From: Chloroflexaceae bacterium
Lineage (GTDB): Bacteria > Chloroflexota > Chloroflexia > Chloroflexales > Chloroflexaceae
Direction: 5' to 3'
DNA length: 64,000 nucleotides
Assembly (NCBI GenBank): GCA_012031225.1
Contig: JAAUTZ010000005.1
Location: 14,006 to 78,005 of the forward strand
Position 1 is the stretch's first letter. Each line of letters begins with the position of its first letter. Below are positions 1-7,915 of this stretch, piece after piece. Under the pieces are notes generated by a model. That model was not told where the DNA came from. It saw only the letters and a list, made by a program, of their open reading frames with translations, and ran no database searches. The translations under genes and the position numbers were made by a program.

Positions 1-127
1 CGGCGATAGGCGCGGGCAGGGCAAGGATCGCTTCGAGGAAGCCCTTGAGGACCTCCTTGCTCTGCTCTTGCCCAAAGAGCCGCTTGAAACCGAAATCGGT
101 GGTCGGGTCTATATAGCGAGTGGCCAT
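1..127 (-). CDS. Partial Rpn-like PD-(D/E)XK transposase/nuclease, N-terminus only
   Basis: The first 42 codons of a gene leaving the window are visible, starting at ATG 127..125 with GAGG about 8 bases upstream. The peptide begins MATRYIDPTTDFGFKRLFG, the typical opening of the Rpn/PDDEXK_2 family (recombination-promoting nucleases, formerly putative transposases), whose members start with 'inP-TDFGFKrLFG'. The nuclease core lies outside the window and cannot be checked. It follows the class V aminotransferase stop by 10 bases on the same strand, so it may be co-transcribed. Family members are often multicopy and mobile. Assignment rests on the N-terminal signature alone. Confidence 0.75.
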   Translation of the reverse strand, partial: MATRYIDPTTDFGFKRLFGQEQSKEVLKGFLEAILALPAPIA

Positions 128-137
128 GGTCGAAACC

Positions 138-1280
138 TCATGCTGCGCTACGATCCAATAGTTCGCCAACTTGCAGAACTTCCTCAACAGTATTGTAGAA
201 GTGCGGAGCAACCCGCACGCCTTTGCCGCGTGGCGTGACAATCACGCCGGCCTCGTTCAGGGCTTGGCAGCGGTGCATGGCATCGGGCACTTCGGCAACC
301 ACAATGCCGCTACGCTGTTCAGATGCAGTGCTCGCCGCGAGGCGGTAGCCACGCTCGCCGAGATCAGTGATCAGCGCATCGTTCAGGCGCAGGATTTGCT
401 GGGCGATGCGCTCGATGCCAACCTCTTGCAGTAACGCAATTGCCGCATTCAGGGCAACCATCCCAGCCCAGTTTGGTGTGCCCAAGTTGAAACGTTCGGC
501 GGTAGGTTGCAGCGTGAAGTTGTAATCAAGGTAGTTCATCGGATCAACCACGCTGGATGTGCCCACATACGCACCCGGCACCAGTTCGTCCAGCCGCTCC
601 TGCTTGGCGTACAGAAAGCCGCAGCCGCCTAGCGCCATAAGCCACTTCTGCGAGCCAGCCGCGAGGAAATCTATGTGGTTGGCTTGTACATCCATTGGGA
701 ATGCACCGAGCGACTGGATCGCATCTACCACGAAGATGATCCCGCGCTCCTTGCACAGCTGCCCCACCCGCGCAATATCGTTGCGAAAGCCGGTGGCAAA
801 CATCACCGTGCTGAGGGCGATCACCTTCGTGCGCCGATCAATGCGCTGCTCCAGCAGGTCAACATCCAAGCCGCCGTCGCGCTGGGGCACGAATTTAGTC
901 AGCACCCCGCGATGGGCTTGATTCAGCCACGGGTAGATGTTGGATGGGTAGTCGCCATCCAGCACGAGCACATTATCGCCGGATGTGAAAGGAATGCTCG
1001 CCGCAACCGTGCTGATGCCCATAGCGGTATTCTGCACAAAGGCGATTTCGTCCTTGCTCTGGGCATTGAGCAGGGTGGCGATCCGCTGGCGGAGTTCATC
1101 CTGCATCGGCAGCATCTCGCGGTAGTAGTTCATAATATGGTCGTGCTGCACTACTTCGAGGAAGGCGTGTACGGCATGGCTCACCCGCTGCGATGGAGCA
1201 GATACTGCCGCGTGGCTGAGGAAGGCGTAGCGTTCCGTGATTGGAAACTCTGCCCGATAGGGGGCAAACTCATGGTTCAT
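138..1280 (-). CDS. Class V aminotransferase (cysteine desulfurase / isopenicillin-N epimerase-like)
   Basis: This 380-residue PLP enzyme has the fold-type I class V layout. The PLP-lysine motif is GSQKWLMALGGCGFLYA, the aspartate block is FVVDAIQSLGAFPMD, and the N-terminus holds a substrate region (FLSHAAVSAPS). The start is set at ATG 1280 because AAAGGA lies 7-8 bases upstream; an in-frame extension further upstream has no ribosome site. Family members include cysteine desulfurases, isopenicillin-N epimerases and kynureninase-like lyases; no SufS/IscS-type partner gene (sufU, iscU) is nearby, so a role in Fe-S assembly is not indicated. The substrate cannot be named. It is divergent from ygfZ at 1505. 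Confidence 0.88.
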   Translation of the reverse strand: MNHEFAPYRAEFPITERYAFLSHAAVSAPSQRVSHAVHAFLEVVQHDHIMNYYREMLPMQDELRQRIATLLNAQSKDEIAFVQNTAMGISTVAASIPFTSGDNVLVLDGDYPSNIYPWLNQAHRGVLTKFVPQRDGGLDVDLLEQRIDRRTKVIALSTVMFATGFRNDIARVGQLCKERGIIFVVDAIQSLGAFPMDVQANHIDFLAAGSQKWLMALGGCGFLYAKQERLDELVPGAYVGTSSVVDPMNYLDYNFTLQPTAERFNLGTPNWAGMVALNAAIALLQEVGIERIAQQILRLNDALITDLGERGYRLAASTASEQRSGIVVAEVPDAMHRCQALNEAGVIVTPRGKGVRVAPHFYNTVEEVLQVGELLDRSAA

Positions 1281-1504
1281 CTGACATTCCTTTGTGCGTG
1301 GCTCATCAGGCACACGTCCATATGCTGGGGTGACTCCTCTGGTATTGTACCCTGATCTGGTACTGGGGCGCAATCCAATCTCGGCTCGTTGGACTCACAA
1401 ACGGGCAAAACCAGTTACAATACAGCGTATCATGATCTGGGCTATCCGTATACCATCGGGTGCTGTTTGAGCAATGATCGATGCTTATTGTAAGGAGCCA
1501 GCCA

Positions 1505-2488
1505 ATGCTTGACTATCAGACCGCTCTGACCGGAGCCGTCGTCTATGATACGACCAATGCCGGGCGCATCTGGATGCGCGACAAAGACCGCGCTAGCCTG
1601 CTGCAGCGGCTCTCGACGAATGATATTGAGCGGTTACAAGCTGGACAGGGCATACGCACGGTACTGACCAACCACAACGGGCGCATTATTGATGTGCTGA
1701 CCGTCCATTCCCTGCCGGATGCGCTCATGCTGATTACCAACGCACCGCAACGCTCAACCGTGCTGAGCTTGCTCAAGAAGAATATCTTCTTCAACGATAA
1801 GGTCAAAGTTGCCGATGCCAGCGATGAGGTGCACCAACTCACCCTGTATGGCTCCACGAGTGCCGCCCTGCTTGCCAAGCTCGGTGCGCCTGACCTCACT
1901 GCCCTGCCCCTGCACAACATTACAGCGGCAACCATCGCGGATGTAGCCGTGCAGATTGCGGCGACGTTGCCACTCGGCGGGGGCGGCTACACGCTCTACA
2001 TTCCCGCTGCCGCTACCGAACATGTTCGCACCGCACTTTATGACGCGGGTGGAGTGCCGCTGAGCAATGCGGCATGGGAGATCATGCGGGTGGAGGCGGG
2101 CTACCCGCACTACCCCAACGAGCTATCCCTAGAGTATATCCCGCTCGAAACTGGGCTATGGGATGCGATCAGCTTCAACAAAGGCTGTTACGTGGGGCAA
2201 GAGATCATCGCCCGCATGGAGAGCCGCAACCGCATCGCCAAGCTGCTGCGCGGGCTACGCTTTGCACCCGATGCCGCATTGCCGCCGCCGCCGCACAAGC
2301 TCTCGGTGCAGGGCAAAGAGGCCGGTGACTTGACGAGTGTCGTGCAATCGCCGCGCTACGGGCAGATCGGGCTGGCGTATGTCCGCGCCGCGCACGCTGC
2401 GCCGGGCACGCAGGTGGGGCTAGCCGCAAGCGATGTGTCCGCGACGGTGGTGGCATTGCCGTTTACGGGAACTGCCGATGTCAGTTGA
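1505..2488 (+). CDS. ygfZ: YgfZ/GcvT-like folate-binding protein
   Basis: The 327-residue protein belongs to the GcvT-related YgfZ family, tetrahydrofolate-binding factors that help assemble or repair certain Fe-S enzymes. The diagnostic motif KGCYVGQE is present near residues 228-235, followed by IARMESRNRIAKLLRGL, with the GcvT beta-barrel C-terminus. ATG 1505 is chosen because AAGGAG sits at 1492-1497 with 7-base spacing; an earlier in-frame ATG at 1481 has none. The length matches the family. Its last codons overlap the CPBP protease gene by 11 bases, implying translational coupling. A glycine-cleavage T-protein is unlikely, as no gcvH or gcvP is nearby and the YgfZ cysteine motif is intact. 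Confidence 0.93.
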   Translation: MLDYQTALTGAVVYDTTNAGRIWMRDKDRASLLQRLSTNDIERLQAGQGIRTVLTNHNGRIIDVLTVHSLPDALMLITNAPQRSTVLSLLKKNIFFNDKVKVADASDEVHQLTLYGSTSAALLAKLGAPDLTALPLHNITAATIADVAVQIAATLPLGGGGYTLYIPAAATEHVRTALYDAGGVPLSNAAWEIMRVEAGYPHYPNELSLEYIPLETGLWDAISFNKGCYVGQEIIARMESRNRIAKLLRGLRFAPDAALPPPPHKLSVQGKEAGDLTSVVQSPRYGQIGLAYVRAAHAAPGTQVGLAASDVSATVVALPFTGTADVS

Positions 2489-3335
2489 GCGCGACCCCAC
2501 CCCGGCTACTTTGCCATCGCTTGCGGCGAACACTAGCACTGGGGCGGCTCCCCTCGTATTGCCCGCGTGGTTGCCTTTAACGGTGACACTGGGCTACTGT
2601 GTGCTGCTTGCCATCGCCGAACTGCTGACCACGTTCGTTGATCCGATGCTCGGCTTGGTGCTGCACCTGCTGATCTTGCTTGGCTTGCTGGGGCTGACCG
2701 CACGCTGGTGGCAGCACCCCCTGCACCGCTTCCTGCTGGCGTTGGTTGCAGGGCCCCTAATCCGCATTATGAGCCTTTCGCTGCCACTGGCCGGCTTGCC
2801 GTTCATTTCGTGGCTGCTGATTACCAGTATCCCCCTGTTTGCCGCCGCATTCGTCACCATGCAGACGTTGCAGCTCTCGCGCCACGATGTCGGCTTGATA
2901 GTGCGCCCAACCCGTAGGGCATGGCGTACCGAAGGCTGGATCGCCCTCACTGGCATTCCGCTCGGCTTCCTCGAATATGTGATCTTGCAACCGCCGCCGC
3001 TCGTTGCGGGGCTTGATCTGCAAACGACATGGTTCCCAATTGTTGTGATCTTTGTTAGCACCGGATTGATGGAGGAGTTGGTCTTTCGCGGGGTGATGCA
3101 GCATACCGCCTTGCCGGTACTCGGCAGATGGGCCATTCCGATTGTTGCGCTCGTCTTTGCAATCCTGCACATCGGCTACCAATCGTGGGTAGACTTTGGC
3201 TTTGTGCTGGGGGTGGGGTTACTCTACGGCTATCTCGTGCAGCGCACGGGAAGTATTCTCGGCGTGACTATATCGCATGGGTTGATCAACTCCATGCTCT
3301 TTGTGATCCTGCCCGTCGTGGTTCAGGTACGCTAG
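2478..3335 (+). CDS. CPBP family intramembrane metalloprotease
   Basis: A 285-residue multispanning membrane protein of the CPBP (CAAX protease and bacteriocin-processing, Abi) family. All three signature motifs are visible: EELVFR at residues 199-204, FAILH at 227-231 and HGLIN at 267-271, in transmembrane segments; these Glu/His residues would bind a catalytic metal. About seven or eight hydrophobic segments precede and surround them. ATG 2478 lies inside the end of ygfZ, 11 bases before that stop, so the two genes are translationally coupled. Substrate is unknown; family roles range from prenyl-protein processing to bacteriocin self-immunity. It ends 9 bases before a convergent small gene. 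Confidence 0.92.
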   Translation: MSVERDPTPATLPSLAANTSTGAAPLVLPAWLPLTVTLGYCVLLAIAELLTTFVDPMLGLVLHLLILLGLLGLTARWWQHPLHRFLLALVAGPLIRIMSLSLPLAGLPFISWLLITSIPLFAAAFVTMQTLQLSRHDVGLIVRPTRRAWRTEGWIALTGIPLGFLEYVILQPPPLVAGLDLQTTWFPIVVIFVSTGLMEELVFRGVMQHTALPVLGRWAIPIVALVFAILHIGYQSWVDFGFVLGVGLLYGYLVQRTGSILGVTISHGLINSMLFVILPVVVQVR

Positions 3336-3344
3336 GGCGGAGAA

Positions 3345-3599
3345 CTAGCCGAAGACGGCTTGTAGCTTTGCCAGCGCAATCATCACGAAGGCGATCAACA
3401 GAGGCACAATGGCGACATTCAGGGCACGGCTGGTCAGCTTAGCCCAATCCTGTTGATTGCTTGCAATGATCTCTTTTTGCACCAGCAACATGCACAATGC
3501 CATCACGGCGATGAAGCCGAACGATACCCCCAGTACGCCGACTGTTGCAGTTGCGGTGGTCACAGTTGAAACGGTTGCCGTTGTTACGGTTGAAATCAT
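3345..3599 (-). CDS. Small two-helix membrane protein, unknown
   Basis: An 84-residue protein not assigned to a family. It begins with a Thr/Val/Ala-rich stretch (MISTVTTATVSTVTTATAT), continues into a hydrophobic helix (about residues 20-40), a short polar loop (QKEIIASNQQDWAKLTSR) and a second hydrophobic helix (about 56-78), consistent with two membrane passes. ATG 3599 is preferred over an upstream in-frame ATG at 3635 because GGGAGC lies upstream of it, although the spacing of about 12 is long. It converges with the CPBP gene, whose stop is only 9 bases away. No functional claim is made. Confidence 0.55.
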   Translation of the reverse strand: MISTVTTATVSTVTTATATVGVLGVSFGFIAVMALCMLLVQKEIIASNQQDWAKLTSRALNVAIVPLLIAFVMIALAKLQAVFG

Positions 3600-3973
3600 A
3601 GCGTGTTCTTTGCTCCCGTCATAGTAATATAGCATAAATCATAGTACCATTCTCAGTCTGATTCTGCAAGTGCAAGCAGCAGATCTGACGCGAATCGGAT
3701 TACACTGCCGCGCAGTAATCGTGCGACCTTGCCAGCCCATTGCATGGTGCGGAACGGTGCGCGGGGGCTACGGCTCTGCCCACCACGCCGATCCAGATCG
3801 GATTGGGGTGCGGGTGACGGTGCGGCAGGTGGCGGTGTGCGACGGGCTGATGCCGGGTGCAGGGCGGGGCGCATTGGGGTATATTTTGTTTGGCAGAAAT
3901 TTCTAGTGTCAAACCATAATCGCCGCATGTCCAACTTTTGCAAAAATTTCTCGCACGGTTTCTGTGCAGGCTA
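3600..3973. other. Intergenic stretch without recognised genes
   Basis: This stretch between the small membrane protein gene and the GT4 promoter holds only short overlapping reading frames with no ribosome site or family resemblance. The last 80 bases become AT-rich as they approach the strong promoter at 3974. No tRNA-like or terminator-like structure was found. Confidence 0.5.
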
Positions 3974-4002
3974 TTGACAAATTAGCTGAAGTGGCATATA
4001 AT
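3974..4002 (+). promoter_or_regulatory. Consensus sigma-70-type promoter for the GT4 gene leader
   Basis: TTGACA at 3974-3979 and TATAAT at 3997-4002 are separated by exactly 17 bases: a perfect match to the vegetative consensus. A start near 4009 would give an untranslated leader of about 255 bases before the glycosyltransferase at 4266. Confidence 0.85.
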
Positions 4003-4008
4003 CAAAAC

Positions 4009-4265
4009 AGAGATATTTAACAGTTAGAAAAATTAGAGTTAAACAGTAGCGGATGAGAGAAATAGTAGCAGGGTAGATTATTCTTAGGTTCCCTGCTTAT
4101 GTTGGTAGAGTAAAAATTATGAGCAGCGTGTGGCTTATCTACCCACACTAGCTCTGAGAAATGGTCGCTTTTGACACAGCAATGCCGGGCATACGTGCCT
4201 GCTTTGCTGTTGGCTAGGTTTGCTTCAGCTTGCCCATCAGTTGCCCAACCGAGAGCCACCTGCCC
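4009..4265 (+). promoter_or_regulatory. Long structured 5' leader or small RNA, possible switch
   Basis: The region has no credible coding frame and is AT-rich relative to the rest of the window. AGCAGGG (4067-4073) can pair with CCCTGCT (4091-4097), while GGGTAGAT (4071-4078) can instead pair with ATCTACCC (4137-4144); the two helices share 4071-4073 and exclude each other. A third helix, GTGTGG (4128-4133) with CCACAC (4143-4148), competes with the second. A further stem-loop spans 4177-4209. No U-tract terminator follows. It does not match any riboswitch, 6S or RNase P signature known to me, so the call is a candidate cis-regulatory leader or independent sRNA. Confidence 0.45.
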
Positions 4266-5393
4266 ATGCGTGTGTGTTTCGACATAACAGCCGCACTGGC
4301 CCAGAGTGCAGGCGTAGGCCGCTACACCCGCGAGCTTGCCGCCGCCCTCACAACCCTCCCTGATGCGCCCGATCTGCTGCTGCTCCACAATCGCCCGCTC
4401 ACCATGCAGCTTGATCGCCTACCTGCCGCCTTGCGTGATCTGCCGCGCCTTGAGATTCCGGCGGGCAATCGGCTTTGGCGGCTCGCGCTCCTGCACCCGC
4501 TCCATCGGCGGGCGTGGGGTCTCAATCGTGTGCGCTGCGACGTTTATCACGGCACCGATTGGATCGCACCCGCGCTGCCGATCCCAACTGTCCTGACCAT
4601 TCACGATCTGTCAGCGTTGCGCTACCCGCAGCACCACACGCCGCTCAATCGGTGGTATTCGCGGCTGGCTCTGCCGCAGATGGTGCGTCGTGCTACGGCG
4701 ATCATTGCCAACTCGCACGCTACCGCACAGGATGTCGCGGCCCTGCTTGGCGTTGCGCCAGAGCGGATCACAACGACCTATCTGGGCGTAGATCAGCAGC
4801 ACTTCGCGCCGCGCCCACCCGCGCTTGCCCGCCAACGGGTGCAAGCGTGGCTCGGCTTCGAGGGGCCCTACATTCTTGCGCTCGGCACGTTGGAACCGCG
4901 CAAGAACCTGACCACGCTGCTGCACGCCTATGCCCAGCTCGGCGATGATGCGCCGCGCCTTGTGCTTGCGGGGGCACGCGGCTGGCAGGCTGAGCCGATC
5001 TTTGCGCTCGCTGAGCAGCAGGCGATTCGGGCGCGGGTGGCTCTGCCCGGCTTTGTGCCCGATGCACTGCTGCCCGATCTCTATGCCGCCGCCGAGCTGT
5101 TTGTCTACCCTTCGCTGTTCGAGGGTTTTGGCTTGCCTGTGGTGGAGGCGATGGCGTGTGGCGCAGCCGTGATTACCAGCACTACCAGCAGCCTACCGGA
5201 AGTGGCCGGCGATGCGGCAATGCTTGTGTCCCCCACCGACATAAACGGGCTGACGCAGGCGATGCAGCAGGTGCTAGGCAGCCCGGCACTTGCCGCCGAT
5301 TTGCGCCAGCGTGCGCCGCGCCAAGCCGCCCAGTTTACGTGGCAACGCTGCGCCCGCGAGACGCTGGCGGTATATCGGCGTGTGGCGGGCTAG
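4266..5393 (+). CDS. Glycosyltransferase family 4 (GT-B fold)
   Basis: A 375-residue GT4-type retaining glycosyltransferase. The N-terminal acceptor domain begins MRVCFDITAALAQSAGVGRYTRELA, with the glycine-rich loop typical of the family. The C-terminal nucleotide-sugar domain contains YILALGTLEPRKNL near residue 200, the EGFGLPVVEAMACGAAVI block carrying the E-x7-E motif, and TSSLPEVAGDAA. Such enzymes transfer sugars from NDP-donors to lipids, polysaccharides or other glycans at the cytoplasmic face. ATG 4266 fits family starts, but the ribosome site is weak. It is the only gene behind the strong promoter and long leader upstream, so the expression control is more elaborate than usual. Substrate unknown. 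Confidence 0.92.
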   Translation: MRVCFDITAALAQSAGVGRYTRELAAALTTLPDAPDLLLLHNRPLTMQLDRLPAALRDLPRLEIPAGNRLWRLALLHPLHRRAWGLNRVRCDVYHGTDWIAPALPIPTVLTIHDLSALRYPQHHTPLNRWYSRLALPQMVRRATAIIANSHATAQDVAALLGVAPERITTTYLGVDQQHFAPRPPALARQRVQAWLGFEGPYILALGTLEPRKNLTTLLHAYAQLGDDAPRLVLAGARGWQAEPIFALAEQQAIRARVALPGFVPDALLPDLYAAAELFVYPSLFEGFGLPVVEAMACGAAVITSTTSSLPEVAGDAAMLVSPTDINGLTQAMQQVLGSPALAADLRQRAPRQAAQFTWQRCARETLAVYRRVAG

Positions 5394-5519
5394 CCAAAGC
5401 GGGGTAGGGGCTAATGCGAAGCGGGTAGGTGGTGCTTGCTTGTCATTCCATGCTGCCCATGTTATTATCAAGATAAGGCTTGTCTAAGTATGGGATAGGT
5501 ATGTAGTAACGACCAAACA

Positions 5520-6281
5520 ATGAGTCAGCATTCGTTACCCCAGTATTCTACATCAACAGCTCTGCCCCTGATCCTCGCTTCGGCATCGCCGCGCCGCCGC
5601 GAGTTGCTCGCGCTGCTTGGGCTACCCTTCAGCATCCACACCTCCGATGTGGAAGAGCGCGGTGATCTGGCTCCTGTGCCTGCGCCAATCCTTGCCGCGT
5701 TGCCGCCCTGTCCAGTTCCGCTCGACGATCATCCGACGTTGCGGGCGTGGCGCAAAGTTGCTGATGTGCAAGCCCAACGCGATCACGCGCCTGCGGTGCT
5801 GCTCGGTGCAGATACGGTAGTGGTGCTAGCAGGGCAGGTCCTCAACAAGCCCGACGATCCCGATCATGCCCACTGGATGCTGCGCCAACTCAGCGGCAAG
5901 GTGCATACCGTCTACACGGGCGTGTGTGTCGCCGCCCCAACTGTCGCCGATAGCCCCGCCACGCCATCTGGCGTGCAGCTTGCGCTGAGTGCCAATGATG
6001 TGACGATTGCCCCGCTCGATGATGCCACGATTGAGGCATATATTGCAACGGGTGAGCCACGCGACAAAGCTGGAGCCTACGGCATTCAGGGGCTAGGTGG
6101 CCGTTTGGTGCAGCAGGTGCAGGGCAGCTATAGTGGGGTGGTGGGCTTGCCGCTTGGGATAGTGCATAGCCTGCTCACCCACGCGGGGATGCCCCCCGTG
6201 TATGAGCCGCTTGCAGTCTTGCGGCAGTGGCTGGAACAACAAGGAAAGGATCCGCACGCATGTCTATTGGCACTACCGTAG
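5520..6281 (+). CDS. maf: Maf-like nucleoside triphosphate pyrophosphatase
   Basis: This 253-residue protein belongs to the Maf/YhdE family, which hydrolyses non-canonical or canonical NTPs (often dTTP/UTP) to the monophosphate. The signature LILASASPRRRELL is at the N-terminus (residues 17-30). GADTVV, GEPRDKAGAYGIQG and YSGVVGLPL supply the remaining conserved metal- and substrate-contacting blocks. It is longer than the usual 190-210 residues because of extra segments after DVEERG (a Pro-rich loop) and in the APTVADSPATPSG loop. The last 22 bases overlap the response regulator gene. Confidence 0.93.
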   Translation: MSQHSLPQYSTSTALPLILASASPRRRELLALLGLPFSIHTSDVEERGDLAPVPAPILAALPPCPVPLDDHPTLRAWRKVADVQAQRDHAPAVLLGADTVVVLAGQVLNKPDDPDHAHWMLRQLSGKVHTVYTGVCVAAPTVADSPATPSGVQLALSANDVTIAPLDDATIEAYIATGEPRDKAGAYGIQGLGGRLVQQVQGSYSGVVGLPLGIVHSLLTHAGMPPVYEPLAVLRQWLEQQGKDPHACLLALP

Positions 6282-7021
6282 ATTTATTCATCGTAGACGA
6301 TCATCCCCTCTTTCGGCAGGGGGTCCAGTACGCGCTCTCTTCGGAGAAAGATCTCGTTGTGATTGGTGAGGCAGCGAGTGCCGAAGATGCGCTGCACTGG
6401 CTCGAAAATACGAGTGCCAATCAAGAGCCGACGGTGCTGCTCGCCGATCTGAATTTGCCGGGTATGAGCGGGCTGGACTTGACGCGCCAACTGCGCCTGC
6501 AATACCCCAGCATCAAGGTGGTGATGCTCAGCATGCACGAAAACGATGCACAGGCCTTTCAGGCCCTCAAGGCGGGCGCGGCGGCATATTGCTCGAAAGA
6601 CATCAAGCCCAAGGATCTGGCGATGATCCTGCGCCGTGTGGCGATGGGTGAGTATGTGATCAACGATATGATTTGGGAGAACCCGAAGGTGGCGGGGCGG
6701 GTGCTTTCGATGTTTCGCAGCCTGCCCCACGAAGTAGCGACTACACCCGATGCGGAACACCTCTTTCCGCCGCCGAGCGAGCGTGAGTTGCAGGTGCTAG
6801 AGCGGATTGCCGCTGGGGGCAGCAACAAAGAAATCGCCGACGAATTGGGCATCAGCACGCAGACGGTGAAGAACCATATCTCCTCAATCCTCCGCAAGCT
6901 GGCTTTGAGTGACCGCACGCAAGCGGTGCTGTTTGCGCTGCGGCGAGGCTGGATTGACCCGCCCGATGAGATCCGTAAGACAGCGAGTGATGGTGCAGTG
7001 GAGCCAGTGGATGAAGATTGA
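6260..7021 (+). CDS. LuxR/NarL-type response regulator
   Basis: This 253-residue two-domain regulator has an N-terminal receiver domain and a C-terminal LuxR helix-turn-helix. DLFIVDDHPLFRQG holds the acidic pocket, the phospho-acceptor is Asp63 in LLADLNLPGMSG, and the conserved Lys is in YCSKDIKP. The HTH region contains SERELQVLERIAAGGSNKEIADELGIS and TVKNHISSILRKL. A Pro/acidic linker of about 40 residues joins them. ATG 6260 follows AAGGAAAGGA with about 9-base spacing and overlaps maf. No histidine kinase gene is adjacent, so this is an orphan regulator whose partner must lie elsewhere. Confidence 0.94.
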   Translation: MSIGTTVDLFIVDDHPLFRQGVQYALSSEKDLVVIGEAASAEDALHWLENTSANQEPTVLLADLNLPGMSGLDLTRQLRLQYPSIKVVMLSMHENDAQAFQALKAGAAAYCSKDIKPKDLAMILRRVAMGEYVINDMIWENPKVAGRVLSMFRSLPHEVATTPDAEHLFPPPSERELQVLERIAAGGSNKEIADELGISTQTVKNHISSILRKLALSDRTQAVLFALRRGWIDPPDEIRKTASDGAVEPVDED

Positions 7022-7069
7022 TACGGGCTGCTGCGGGCTGACGCGCCCCGGGTCGTGTGGGGCGACACG

Positions 7070-7096
7070 GGGCAGGCTCGCTCGCGTGGCCTGCCC
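7070..7096. terminator. Hairpin between convergent genes
   Basis: GGGCAGGC (7070-7077) and GCCTGCCC (7089-7096) form a perfect 8-bp stem with an 11-base loop in the gap between the response regulator and the convergent DUF4013 gene. There is no T-run on either side, so intrinsic termination is uncertain. Confidence 0.4.
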
Positions 7097-7111
7097 TATG
7101 CCTTTGCTCCG

Positions 7112-7828
7112 TTACATACTTGGATCGAACTGATTCTGCCCGAAATCGTGGGCCCCAGCGGTGGATAGCTGCGCCGCCACTTGGCCGAGCGCGTGCCCAA
7201 AGACGGCTTGGGCATAGATTGTCGTGAACAGGAACCCAAAGCCAAACAAAAGCGAGCCAGACCCCGCCACAAGCCCACACAAGAAGCCTACCAACAGGAG
7301 CATCACCCACGTCATTGGCTGGGCCCGCACCATCTCGATCACTCCGCCGAACTGAAACGCATCGCCCAGCTTGTCGCTCTGCACATAGCGCACAAGGGCG
7401 GCATACGAGAACAGCGAGGCAACGATTGTGAAGATCAGGACCAACGGGATCAGGCAGAGCGTCATCAAGCCGATCAGTCCGGCTCCGGCGGCGGTATCGC
7501 TATCCCCGGCAGCGGCACCGAGCGGAAACAAAACACAGAGGAACAGAAACATGGGCAACAGGATCGGTAGAGCATACACCAAACCGATCACGAGGTAGAA
7601 GAAGCCGCGCTTAAGCAGATCCCCAAAGTTGTCCCACTCTGGCAGGGGGCTAGGGTGGCGATCTACGACGTGGCGGGCAGTGGCGGCGGTGTAGCCCGAT
7701 GCCATAAACGTGCCGATGATAGGCACGAAGAGCAGCAAGCCACCCACTAGGATCTTGACGATCCACTTGTCGTCCTTGAAGGCAAAGCCAAATGCTTCGC
7801 CAATGTCAATGTTTACCGGATTATTCAC
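7112..7828 (-). CDS. DUF4013 membrane protein
   Basis: A 238-residue membrane protein of the DUF4013 family, recognised by the N-terminal pattern INIGEAFGFAFKDDKWIVKI-like followed by LFVPIIGTFMASGYTAATAR and the conserved LPEWDNFGDLLKRGF block. Four to five hydrophobic segments follow. The start is GTG at 7828, preceded by GGAG at 8-base spacing; there is no competing ATG. DUF4013 proteins have no established function and are found in archaea, Chloroflexi and Gram-positives. It is monocistronic here and converges with the response regulator. Confidence 0.85.
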   Translation of the reverse strand: MNNPVNIDIGEAFGFAFKDDKWIVKILVGGLLLFVPIIGTFMASGYTAATARHVVDRHPSPLPEWDNFGDLLKRGFFYLVIGLVYALPILLPMFLFLCVLFPLGAAAGDSDTAAGAGLIGLMTLCLIPLVLIFTIVASLFSYAALVRYVQSDKLGDAFQFGGVIEMVRAQPMTWVMLLLVGFLCGLVAGSGSLLFGFGFLFTTIYAQAVFGHALGQVAAQLSTAGAHDFGQNQFDPSM

Positions 7829-7915
7829 GCTGCATACTCCTTATGCTTGAGGCCGAGTAGAGTTGTATTTATCATACGCTTTGGATTGCGGCGGGGTTGC
7901 AGGGCTATGCGGCGG

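Noticed and set aside
3670-3977. Several short frames of 70-96 codons before the GT4 promoter
   Set aside because: They overlap in three frames on both strands, lack ribosome sites and show no resemblance to any family.
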